A stretch of DNA of 11,988 nt from Chloroflexota bacterium (lineage in GTDB: Bacteria > Chloroflexota > Dehalococcoidia > Lucifugimonadales > JADFKI01): the NCBI GenBank assembly GCA_022565015.1, contig JADFKI010000090.1, forward strand, positions 1 through 11,988. The letters run 5' to 3'. Below, in pieces: positions 1 to 7,178 of this stretch (positions are counted from its first letter, which is position 1; each line of letters starts with the position of its first letter). The translations under genes and the position numbers were made by a program. The notes beneath the pieces are model-generated. The model did not search any database. It saw only the letters and a program-made list of their open reading frames with translations, and had not been told where the DNA came from.

Positions 1-89
1 ACTTTCGGATGACTCTGCCTACATCCTCCACCGGCTCGGCGGAATACACCGCGGCCGTGACCATCGTAGCCGTTACACCCGGACCTTGA
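1..89 (+). CDS. C-terminal end of an exported beta-sandwich-like protein (partial)
   Basis: An open frame enters from the left edge (first full codon at base 3) and stops at TGA 87-89, giving 28 residues ending EYTAAVTIVAVTPGP. The alternating hydrophobic strand next to a Gly/Pro end is typical of the last strand of a secreted beta-sandwich domain, such as the end of WxL or similar surface domains. The stop lies 12 bases before the next start, and the SD of that gene (GGAG, 91-94) directly follows it, so the genes are probably co-transcribed. The family cannot be fixed from 28 residues; a WxL-like domain is inferred from the neighbour at 102-695. Confidence 0.5.
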   Translation, partial: FRMTLPTSSTGSAEYTAAVTIVAVTPGP

Positions 90-101
90 TGGAGCCGTGA
101 A

Positions 102-695
102 ATGCATCGACTTACGCTGACTTTGCTGATTGTAGCCTTGGCCCTGTTGCCGGGCGCCGCCTGGGCGCAAGCCGGGGTTGGCATTAACGTCGGCAGCATT
201 CAGATCGACCAGGACCTGGCGCCGGGCGGCATCTACAATCTGCCTGCCGTTGGCGTAATCAACACGGGAAACGAATCCAGCGACTATTCTTTGAGGATTA
301 CGTATCTTGCAGACCGTCCCGAAATGCGACCGTCTGAGGACTGGTTCTCCTTTAATCCCCCCGTGTTTCGACTGGAACCAGGCGAGGACGGCACGGTTGG
401 CATCCGGGTCCACGTGCCTGTCGCCGCACGGTCGGGCGACTATTTCGCCCTGCTGGAGGCGTACCCCGTGCCGTCGGGCCAGAGCGGAGCGCTAATCAGT
501 GTGGCCGCCGCCACCAAGCTTTCGTTCACCGTGCGTCCCTCCAACGTGTTCACCGGGTCGTTGGTATGGGGTTATCATCGTATGAACGATACGTCGCCCT
601 ATTCTTATATCGTATTAGGCTTGCTGATGCTGGTGATACTGGGCTTCTTAGCCCGACGGTTCCTTCGCTTCGATATAAACGTAACGCGAAGATAA
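102..695 (+). CDS. Membrane-anchored DUF916/WxL-type surface protein
   Basis: This 197-residue protein has a clear Sec signal peptide (1-22, cleavage after AWA), an extracytoplasmic beta-sandwich (about 25-147), and a C-terminal membrane helix (about 167-184) followed by a basic cytoplasmic tail (ARRFLRF). The sandwich carries patterns seen in DUF916 (WxL-protein peptidoglycan-binding) and NEW3-like domains: a GxxY..PAVGVINTGNES strand-turn, a FRLEPGEDGTVGIRVHVP strand, and a SGDYFALLEA strand. In Gram-positive Csc-type clusters such proteins sit in an operon with WxL surface proteins and bind cell wall or partner proteins. The start at 102 is backed by GGAG (91-94) at 7 bases. The next gene begins 7 bases after its stop. 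The domain call comes from pattern recognition only; a generic Ig-like or COG1470-like domain is the alternative. Confidence 0.6.
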   Translation: MHRLTLTLLIVALALLPGAAWAQAGVGINVGSIQIDQDLAPGGIYNLPAVGVINTGNESSDYSLRITYLADRPEMRPSEDWFSFNPPVFRLEPGEDGTVGIRVHVPVAARSGDYFALLEAYPVPSGQSGALISVAAATKLSFTVRPSNVFTGSLVWGYHRMNDTSPYSYIVLGLLMLVILGFLARRFLRFDINVTRR

Positions 696-702
696 TACCA
701 AG

Positions 703-2433
703 ATGAATCGTATGTTGAAATATATGAGGCTGCGGCTAAGGCCCGCGATTGGGGCTTTGCTCCTTTTGTCCCTTCTTGCGACCACGCCGTTGATTAGTGA
801 TATCAGCGCAGATGGTGGAGTGGGAAGCTCTAGCGTTGGCGCCACGGTAATAATCGGTGTCGAAAGCCTCGAGCTCTCGCTAAATGCTCAAGGAGCCGTC
901 GACGTCGGCGAAACCTTTGATATACAAGTCGCGCTGATAAACACGGGCAATACGATAATCAATGATGTGGAGGCCTCCCTACATCTGCCGGAAGGCATTG
1001 GCATAAGCAGTGAACAGACACAGTCCGCAGGTACAATCTCCCCCGGCAACGAAACGTCGATCGGCTGGAACGCAATATCTAATGCGCCTGGAAGCTACGT
1101 AATCATGGTGACCGCCATTGGCACTGTCGAGGATGGCGACACTTCTGTCATCGCACAAGCCACTATCATTGTCGTTGTTCTGGAGACCTCGACAACAGGC
1201 GGTGGCGGTGGCGGTGGCGTCAGAATCAGCCCTAATATCGGATTCAGACCGCAGTCTTTCACGTTCACGGCGGTGTTGGGCGAAGGAAATCCTGAGCCAC
1301 AGATCTTCGAAGTCTTCACGACAAGGAACCGGAGCGTACTGCGCTTCACGATTAAAACGGACGTCTCCTGGTTGGGCGCCAGTCCCATCGAAGGCATATC
1401 CGATGCCAAAAATGACCGTGAGCATATCACTATTCCCGTGGATATGTCGGGCCTGGATGTGGGGACTCATACTGGACGCATCCTGATTTCGGCCAGGCGA
1501 GCGAGGAACGATCCGCAGTTCGTACCAGTTATCCTCGTAATCCTGAGCCCACCGGTACAAGGCGTGATCTCAGAATCCAGGGTGGCCATCGACAACAACG
1601 AGACGGTGGAGATAGTCACGCCGAACGGCCAAGTACAGGTGAGGATACCGCGAGGCGCGCTACCCGACGAAGTATTTGGTGACGTTGAAGTGGAGCTCAG
1701 GAACATCGACGTGGCATCCGTGCCCGATGCGCCCGACGGAACCTTTATCGTTCGCGCAATCGAGCTGAACACCCTGATCGACGGTGAGATGAGTCCCGTG
1801 GATTACACAGAACCCGTGGAGTTAGCCTTTGTGCTGACTCAGGAGGATATGGATCTCGTCGAAGGAGACACCTCGCGACTGACCGTTCTATGGTTGAACG
1901 ACGAGACGGGCGAATGGGAGGTCCTACCGGTGACGTACGAGTCCAATCCGCCCGCGGCGGGACGTCTGGTGACATTGCTGGACCACTTCAGCGTGTACGC
2001 TATAGGCGTACTGGGAGAAGCGGAGCCCGAAGAGGAGCAGGTGACCGTCGCGCCAACGGCGGCACAAACTCCCACGCCTACTGCGACGAGAGTGCCAACG
2101 GCGGTGCCCACGCCGACGGTCAGGGTGGTAGTGACGTTGACACCGGCGCCCGTTATTTCGACGACGGTCGCTGTCGCTCAAACGACGGCTCCGCCGGCAC
2201 CAAATGTAACGCCTCAGTCAACGGCGACCGCTGTATCACCCGCACCGGCGGTACCGGCAGCCCCAGTGTCGCCGAGTCAGCCGCCGGCGGAACCCCAGAC
2301 GGCTCTGGCAGTTCAGGAGCCGGTCGGAATAGGCGCAACGACGATTGTGATACTGATCGTCGTCGGAACCGCCGTCCTTGCGGGCATAGCCGCGGTCGCC
2401 CAGGGCATTTGGGCACGCAGGCGCGAGACATGA
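703..2433 (+). CDS. Large multidomain surface protein: CARDB/NEW3-like, BACON-like, ZU5-like, Pro/Thr stalk, C-terminal TM
   Basis: The 576-residue product reads as a mosaic surface protein. It has an N-terminal signal sequence (about 12-36) and a CARDB/NEW3-like sandwich (about 50-160, with VALINTGNTIINDVEASLHL). A seven-glycine linker (166-172) leads to a BACON-like domain (about 178-282, with VSWLGASP and VDMSGLDVGTHTGRILIS). A ZU5-like domain follows (about 295-435, with VRIPRGALPDEVFGDVEVEL, a TGEWEVLPV strand, and LDHFSVYAIGV at its end). Then come an acidic patch (440-445), a Pro/Thr/Ala stalk (448-540), one membrane helix (about 543-569) and the tail ARRRET. The topology is outside-facing with one C-terminal anchor. 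The start follows the upstream stop by 7 bases with only a weak SD, so translation is probably coupled; M4 is an alternative start. It probably acts with the 102-695 protein in cell-surface structure or adhesion. The HFS tripeptide at 428-430 is discussed under findings. Confidence 0.7.
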   Translation: MNRMLKYMRLRLRPAIGALLLLSLLATTPLISDISADGGVGSSSVGATVIIGVESLELSLNAQGAVDVGETFDIQVALINTGNTIINDVEASLHLPEGIGISSEQTQSAGTISPGNETSIGWNAISNAPGSYVIMVTAIGTVEDGDTSVIAQATIIVVVLETSTTGGGGGGGVRISPNIGFRPQSFTFTAVLGEGNPEPQIFEVFTTRNRSVLRFTIKTDVSWLGASPIEGISDAKNDREHITIPVDMSGLDVGTHTGRILISARRARNDPQFVPVILVILSPPVQGVISESRVAIDNNETVEIVTPNGQVQVRIPRGALPDEVFGDVEVELRNIDVASVPDAPDGTFIVRAIELNTLIDGEMSPVDYTEPVELAFVLTQEDMDLVEGDTSRLTVLWLNDETGEWEVLPVTYESNPPAAGRLVTLLDHFSVYAIGVLGEAEPEEEQVTVAPTAAQTPTPTATRVPTAVPTPTVRVVVTLTPAPVISTTVAVAQTTAPPAPNVTPQSTATAVSPAPAVPAAPVSPSQPPAEPQTALAVQEPVGIGATTIVILIVVGTAVLAGIAAVAQGIWARRRET

Positions 2434-2852
2434 ATCCGACGGTTTGTCGAATTCGAGCGGTCCTGCCGCAACCCGTACGTGGAACGTCCTATTCTGTAGA
2501 GGGGCGGCCATCCACCTGTCTGGGCGGAGGCCGTCCACCATGAAAAGCGATCTGGGAGAATCCCAAGCTTATCCCGGTCGGAATCAGCACGGCCTCTAGA
2601 TGGCGGAACACACTTCGGTATGCATATAGCGATTTCGCGGTACCGTCCCGCTAAACGCCTCCAGGAAGGGTGAAAATTTGCACAATTGGTCGCTGATTTG
2701 GCGGCCCACCCCTTGACAAACGGGGAAAACTACATAAGAATGGCACGACATTGTGACGGCCGCAAGGCATCACAGAAAGCATGTTGACAGAGTGTAGCGG
2801 CAGAGCTCTTTTCGATCCATTTATTTTCCACGTTAGTTAGGAGGAGGATGGC
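2434..2852 (+). promoter_or_regulatory. Long intergenic leader upstream of the transporter operon, with promoter-like elements
   Basis: No gene is supported in these 419 bases. An exact TTGACA at 2713-2718 is followed after 16-17 bases by a weak -10 (TAAGAA at 2735 or AAGAAT at 2736), making it the best promoter candidate for the binding-protein gene. A second exact TTGACA at 2784-2789 lacks a good -10 at the usual distance. Near the left side, GGGCGGCC (2502-2509) can pair with GGCCGTCC (2529-2536) through one G-U pair, but no T-run follows, so I do not call it a terminator. A strong SD (GGAGGAGG, 2840-2847) ends the region. Confidence 0.35.
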
Positions 2853-4958
2853 ATGGCTTTCAGGAACATAAGGGCCCCCACGCGTTTACGTGACTTAGGA
2901 TCGGTAAGCAAGAATTCGAAAGGAAGTCTCATGAAACGCAAAAGCGGATTTAGAAAGTGGCATGTAATTGCCATTGCGGCAATAGCGCTATTCGCGTTCG
3001 CGTGCGGCAGCGCAGAAGCACCTGCAGCGCCCGCACCTGTAGCACCCGCTCCGGCGCCCGCGGCACCTGCGCCCGCTCCTGCAGCGCCTGCACCGGCGCC
3101 CGCAGCGCGCAGTGACGTAACCATAACAATGGCCATTCCCGAGGTCACGGCACCCTTTGGCAACTTCGAGGTGCAGACTTACGGAGCGGCGCCGGGCGAA
3201 AGCAATATGGGCTTTTTCGACCCGCCTCTGGTCCACGACGGCACCAACCCGATGTCGCCTTTCGCCGCCGAGGCTTGGAGCGTCAACCCGGCTGGTAACG
3301 AGCTTACCCTGACTATTCGCTCAGGCCTTAAAGTCAACACCCCTGAGGTCTTCGCGGGCCAGGACTTCGGCTTTATAACCGCGGAAGACGTCGCCTGGAA
3401 CATGAACAGGCAGAACGCCGTTGTCAACCCGAGCCTCGGGGCCGCCATCGGCGCGCAGCTTGGAGCTACGTTCGCAGAGTGCAGAGCCGTGGATACTACC
3501 ACCGTGAAGTGTCCTATGGTAACGGAGGCATTCTGGGGCATCCCGATAACCGAGTTCGACATCAACGACACGACCGTTAGGAACGACAGCAAGACGGCCT
3601 TCGACGTAATGGGCGCCGACGCAATCAAGTTCGTGCCCGTGGGCTCCGGCCCGATGGTCTTCAGCTTGGTAAGGGAGAACGACCGGTTGGAGGTCGTCGC
3701 CATGGCCGGAGAGCACTGGGCCACTACGGCAGGTGTCTGGGATGAGACGCCAAAAATCGGCAAGTTCATCGTAATTCAGGTGCCCGATACTCAGAGCCGC
3801 ATGGCGATGATGCAGACCGGCGCGGCCGATCTCGGAGAGGTCGACTTTGGCAGGCTCACGGAGCTGGCGGGCGTTGGGCTGAAGTTCTTCCCGACTATGT
3901 CCGATGCCGACACGATGACGCTGAGCGTTATCTGGCCAGGCAACCTGTGGACAGACACAAACGCGAAGACCGAGGAAGGAATTGAGCCCTGGCTATCCTC
4001 TGTCTACGATGAGGACCTTCCGCACCTCGGCAATCCCTGGTGTGACCTGGGTAAGCCGTGCCGCTACGAGGACACGAACAACCCGCCGGGAATGTCCGAC
4101 ATGGAACAGGCCCGCCTGGTGCGCTGGGCGCTCGGGATGGCCATCGACCGCGAGGGTATCGTGGACGAGCTTCAGGCGGGTCTGGGGACCCCTATATACC
4201 TGGAGCTGATGGGTCCCAAGTTCCCGGGCTGGCGGCCTGAACGTACCGTCACCCAAGCCATGATAAACACCGCCCACGAGAAATACAGCGACAGCGATGT
4301 ATTGGGCGCAGGCACCTCCTGGGTGGAGTACAACATCAAGGCCGCTGAGCCGGACTATGAGTGGCCGTGGAAGATCCCGACCGATCTCGCGGAGGCCAAC
4401 CGTCTGCTGGACCTGGCCGGCTTCCCGAGAGGATCGGACGGCATCAGGTTTAAGATCAGCATGAACAAGTACAGATGCGAAACGGGTCCCGTCTGCCTGG
4501 AGCAGGCCGACGCTGTAGCGGCGGGTTGGGAGGAGCTTGGCGTCAGGGTCACGCTTCTAACCGAGGAGTACGGCTCGGTGGTCGTCCCACGAATGAGGGA
4601 CCGCACGCAGCCTTGGCCCGTGGTCAAGAACTGCAGCGTCGAGACGGCCAACTATCCATTCGACTGGCCTCCACCGCCTTCGGACAGTACCTTCAGCCGT
4701 CCGGCCTGGGGCTGCTCCTTCGAGAGTAAGTTCCTAGACTACATGTTCATCAACATCAACGGCGCACGGCAGAAGGCGGACCGCGAAGCGCTGCACCTGG
4801 ACATGGTAGATTACTACTACTACTGGCAGCTCTACAGCGGCATTTCACAGCCGCCTCGCGGGGTTGCCGGCAACCCTGACACCGTCGTGTCCTGGGCCTC
4901 GCGTTCCACGGCTGGCGGCTTCTGGGGTAGGCCGCAACACATCATTCCGGTGAATTAG
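2853..4958 (+). CDS. ABC transporter solute-binding lipoprotein, family 5 (peptide/nickel type)
   Basis: The 701-residue product fits an SBP_bac_5 (DppA/OppA-type) binding protein that captures an oligopeptide-like ligand and delivers it to the permeases encoded downstream. A lipoprotein signal is visible: MKRKSGFRKWHVIAIAAIAL, then FAFAC with Cys at residue 51. Next comes an Ala/Pro repeat tether (about 56-85) and the binding domain (about 88-701), with family-like segments such as TAEDVAWNMNR, GSGPMVFSL, VRWALGMAIDREGIVDE and ANRLLDLAGFPRGSDG. It is longer than usual for the family (500-600). Besides the lipid cysteine it has eight cysteines in close pairs (210/220, 397/403, 542/548, 594/621). 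The start at 2853 has a strong SD (GGAGGAGG, 2840-2847). An in-frame ATG at 2931 with AAGGA six bases upstream gives a more normal signal peptide and may be the true start. The ligand is not predictable. Confidence 0.88.
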   Translation: MAFRNIRAPTRLRDLGSVSKNSKGSLMKRKSGFRKWHVIAIAAIALFAFACGSAEAPAAPAPVAPAPAPAAPAPAPAAPAPAPAARSDVTITMAIPEVTAPFGNFEVQTYGAAPGESNMGFFDPPLVHDGTNPMSPFAAEAWSVNPAGNELTLTIRSGLKVNTPEVFAGQDFGFITAEDVAWNMNRQNAVVNPSLGAAIGAQLGATFAECRAVDTTTVKCPMVTEAFWGIPITEFDINDTTVRNDSKTAFDVMGADAIKFVPVGSGPMVFSLVRENDRLEVVAMAGEHWATTAGVWDETPKIGKFIVIQVPDTQSRMAMMQTGAADLGEVDFGRLTELAGVGLKFFPTMSDADTMTLSVIWPGNLWTDTNAKTEEGIEPWLSSVYDEDLPHLGNPWCDLGKPCRYEDTNNPPGMSDMEQARLVRWALGMAIDREGIVDELQAGLGTPIYLELMGPKFPGWRPERTVTQAMINTAHEKYSDSDVLGAGTSWVEYNIKAAEPDYEWPWKIPTDLAEANRLLDLAGFPRGSDGIRFKISMNKYRCETGPVCLEQADAVAAGWEELGVRVTLLTEEYGSVVVPRMRDRTQPWPVVKNCSVETANYPFDWPPPPSDSTFSRPAWGCSFESKFLDYMFININGARQKADREALHLDMVDYYYYWQLYSGISQPPRGVAGNPDTVVSWASRSTAGGFWGRPQHIIPVN
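3009..3108 (+). repeat. Ala/Pro low-complexity tether within the binding-protein gene
   Basis: GC-rich imperfect repeats of Ala and Pro codons encode units of the type APAPAAP directly after the lipidated cysteine. Such tethers keep a lipid-anchored domain away from the membrane. The repeats also produce several long open frames on the opposite strand, which are not genes. Confidence 0.8.
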
Positions 4959-4980
4959 CAGGAAGTAGTCAGCAGAGGAG

Positions 4981-5014
4981 GCAGAGGAGAGGGGGTGAAA
5001 CCCCTCTCCTCTGC
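4981..5014 (+). ncRNA. Perfect 14-bp intercistronic hairpin between binding-protein and permease genes
   Basis: GCAGAGGAGAGGGG (4981-4994) pairs perfectly with CCCCTCTCCTCTGC (5001-5014) around a 6-base loop GTGAAA. No T-run follows (TGCGCATTG), so it is not a standard intrinsic terminator. It begins 22 bases after the binding-protein stop and lies about 110 bases before the permease start. In importer operons such hairpins commonly protect the 3' end of the binding-protein mRNA or partly attenuate transcription, giving more binding protein than permease. The structure is seen directly; the role is inferred. Confidence 0.7.
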
Positions 5015-5124
5015 TGCGCATTGTAACGCGGTGCGTTGGTCAAGCTTCCGTGTGGATGAGGATGCCTCCGAGTTGAGGCCGTGAGGGTAAGTCCAAGGGC
5101 GATAACGAGGTTACTGTTTACGCT

Positions 5125-6084
5125 ATGGCACGATTCTTAGTTAGAAGATTTTGGTCGGTCATAATCTCCATTATTGGGGCTACCATAGTCATATTCACCC
5201 TGAGCAGGCTCGGCCCGGATCCGATAGACCTGTACCTTGGAGATACGCAGGTCGAGGTTACGGAGGAGTTCCTCAACATGGTCCGGGCCGAATTGGGGCT
5301 GGACAAATCTCTGCCGGAGCAGTATGGAATATGGGTCTGGAGCCTTCTGCATTTCGACATGGGCCAGTCCATAGGCACCGCGAGGCCGGTGAAAGATATA
5401 ATCCGCGACCACATCACGATAACTCTACGACTGGCGATGGGCGCGTGGATATTTGCCATCACAGTAGGCCTCACCATGGGGGTGTTGTCGGCGGTCAAAC
5501 GTGCGACCTTCTGGGACTATACCGGACGCGCACTCGCGCTGTTCGGACAGGCCCTGCCCCAGTTCTGGACGGGCGTCATGGCGATACTGCTGTTCGCCGT
5601 TATTCTCGGCTGGTTCCCTGCCGGCACGCTCGGGAGGCAAGATGGATTTCCGCTGGCATGGGAGAACCTGAGGTTCTGGATACTGCCATGCATAGTTCTC
5701 GGGTGGCCGGCATCGGCGGGCATCATGCGGCTCACCCGCTCGGCTATGCTCGAAATACTCGACTCGGAATACATAAAACTTGCCCGAGCCAAGGGTGTGG
5801 GCAATATGTCGGTCATCTGGCAGCATGCCCTGCGCAACGCCGTTATCCCACCGTTGACGTCGGCTTTGATACTGATGGCCGATTATTTGAATGGCGCGTT
5901 GGTTGTGGAGGTAATCTTCTCACTCCCGGGAATAGGACAGGTCGCGCTCCAACAGGCAGTCTATGACAATGACTGGCCGCTCCTGGCAGGCACCGTATTC
6001 GTTTTTATTGGTATATACGTCGCATTCGCGTTTGTGGCAGATATTCTTTATGCCTTTATAGACCCCCGAATCCGATACGGTTGA
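5125..6084 (+). CDS. ABC transporter permease, DppB/OppB type
   Basis: This 319-residue inner-membrane protein is the first of two permeases of the peptide/nickel importer. It starts with the family pattern MARFLVRRFW and a membrane helix (about 9-29). An extracytoplasmic segment (30-95) carries the DppB-like region ELGLDKSLPEQYGIWVWSLL plus HFDMGQS. Further helices lie at about 98-122, 136-165, 183-202, 240-262 and 288-310. The EAA loop that contacts the ATPase is at about 215-245 (EYIKLARAKGVGNMSVIWQH). FSLPGIG (265-271) and the terminal DPRIRYG are typical. The length is normal and no defect is visible. The SD is weak (GAGG at 5107-5110, 14 bases off). The gene follows the binding-protein gene after a hairpin-bearing spacer and ends 12 bases before the next permease. 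Confidence 0.93.
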   Translation: MARFLVRRFWSVIISIIGATIVIFTLSRLGPDPIDLYLGDTQVEVTEEFLNMVRAELGLDKSLPEQYGIWVWSLLHFDMGQSIGTARPVKDIIRDHITITLRLAMGAWIFAITVGLTMGVLSAVKRATFWDYTGRALALFGQALPQFWTGVMAILLFAVILGWFPAGTLGRQDGFPLAWENLRFWILPCIVLGWPASAGIMRLTRSAMLEILDSEYIKLARAKGVGNMSVIWQHALRNAVIPPLTSALILMADYLNGALVVEVIFSLPGIGQVALQQAVYDNDWPLLAGTVFVFIGIYVAFAFVADILYAFIDPRIRYG

Positions 6085-6096
6085 GGTAACCTCAAT

Positions 6097-7014
6097 ATGC
6101 AGATGACACCGACCGATAGGGCCTTGCTGGGAATCCGGGATCATCCTCCCGTAATCCGGCAGCTAAGGGCCGCATGGATGTACACGAGGCGCTGGCCCAC
6201 GATACCCATGTTGATACTGGTCACCCTCATAGTCGCGGGTGTATTCGCGCCCGCACTCTCCCAACATGGCCCCTATGCCGGCGGCATCCGTAACCGGCAT
6301 GTCCCTCCAGCCTTCTTCGAGGAAGGAAGTTCCGAGCACCTTCTTGGCACGGACCATGCCGGGCGCGACGTCTTTTCTCGTTTGCTCCACGGCGCGCGTA
6401 TATCACTGGTGGTCGCCGGCATTGCGCTGACCAGCGGCTTCCTGGTGGGCACCACAATGGGCATCGTCAGCGGCTACGCCGGAGGATGGGTGGACGAAGT
6501 CATCACCAGGATTGTCGATATATGGCAAGCGCTACCATTTCTGATGGTGGCGCTCGTGTGTGTGCTGCTGTTCGGCCAGAGCCTAGAATTGCTTTTGGTG
6601 TTGATGGCCATGCTCGCATGGAACCCGTTCGTGAGGGTGGTGCGAAGCCAGACGCTGGTCATAAAGAACGAGCCCTACGTGGACCTGGCCCGCGTCGCGG
6701 GGTGCTCTACCCCTAGAATTCTCATCCGGCACATCCTGCCCGGAGTGATAAACACCGCGGTCGTGATAGCGACATTGGCCGTCGGCAACCTGATCCTGGC
6801 GGAAGCAGCACTGAGCTTCCTTGGAGCGGGAGTCCCGTCACCGACGCCCACGTGGGGGGCCATGGTCAACGAGGGTAGAAACTACCTCAGCTCTGCCTGG
6901 TGGCCGACGGTGCTCCCGGGCGTGGCCATATTTCTGGTCGTGATGTCGCTGAACTTCACGGGCGACTGGCTTCGGGACCGCCTGGACCCGCGTCTAAGGC
7001 AGCTGCTGGACTAG
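6097..7014 (+). CDS. ABC transporter permease, DppC/OppC type
   Basis: The 305-residue second permease pairs with the DppB-like protein to form the membrane channel. Features in order: an N-terminal cytoplasmic segment with RRW (31-33), first helix (about 35-53), the OppC_N signature HLLGTDHAGRDVFSRLLHGA (81-100), helices at about 103-125, 143-162 and 164-178, the EAA loop EPYVDLARVAGCSTPRILIR (192-211), a helix at about 216-235, the signature SFLGAGVPSPTPTWG (240-254), and DWLRDRLDPRLRQ at the end. The ATG at 6097 is preferred over the in-frame ATG at 6103 because GAGG (6083-6086) sits 10 bases upstream and overlaps the preceding stop. No ATPase gene (DppD/DppF) follows, so the nucleotide-binding subunits must come from elsewhere. 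Confidence 0.93.
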   Translation: MQMTPTDRALLGIRDHPPVIRQLRAAWMYTRRWPTIPMLILVTLIVAGVFAPALSQHGPYAGGIRNRHVPPAFFEEGSSEHLLGTDHAGRDVFSRLLHGARISLVVAGIALTSGFLVGTTMGIVSGYAGGWVDEVITRIVDIWQALPFLMVALVCVLLFGQSLELLLVLMAMLAWNPFVRVVRSQTLVIKNEPYVDLARVAGCSTPRILIRHILPGVINTAVVIATLAVGNLILAEAALSFLGAGVPSPTPTWGAMVNEGRNYLSSAWWPTVLPGVAIFLVVMSLNFTGDWLRDRLDPRLRQLLD

Positions 7015-7040
7015 TGCCGTGACAGCTTCGTTTCGAGCGA

Positions 7041-7111
7041 TGTCATGCCGGGGAGGCACGACGAAGAACTTGGGCGCGATACCTGGATACTTCGTTTTAC
7101 CCAAAATGACG
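7041..7111. repeat. Dispersed palindromic intergenic repeat (REP/MITE-like)
   Basis: The unit opens GTCATGCCGGGGAGG and closes CCAAAATGAC, so the ends GTCAT (7042-7046) and ATGAC (7106-7110) are inverted. Inside, ACGAAG (7061-7066) is the inverse of CTTCGT (7090-7095). Read on the + strand it gives ...WILRFTQNDD, the kind of accidental peptide I recall from short palindromic repeats scattered through intergenic DNA of many uncultured bacteria. A 64-codon open frame starting at 7045 is therefore a product of the repeat, not a gene. Only one copy lies in this window, so its dispersed nature is inferred. Confidence 0.55.
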
Positions 7112-7178
7112 ATATGTCGGGACTTAATTGCCAAAGCACTAATGCTGCGTCAATTCAATTAGGTTCGAACACGGTCGT

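Noticed and set aside
979..1560. 193-codon minus-strand frame inside the large surface protein gene
   Set aside because: Shadow of the coding strand; no SD and no recognisable domain, whereas the + frame has clear domains.
2502..2536. Possible terminator after the surface-protein operon
   Set aside because: Only an 8-bp stem with a G-U pair, a 19-base loop, no T-run, and nearly 70 bases after the stop.
1890..2543. 217-codon + strand frame over the stalk of the large surface protein
   Set aside because: Gly/Arg/Asp-rich low-complexity translation caused by GC-rich Pro/Thr/Ala codons read in another frame; no SD.
3179..3769. 196-codon minus-strand frame inside the binding-protein gene
   Set aside because: Antisense shadow of a gene with strong family signatures.
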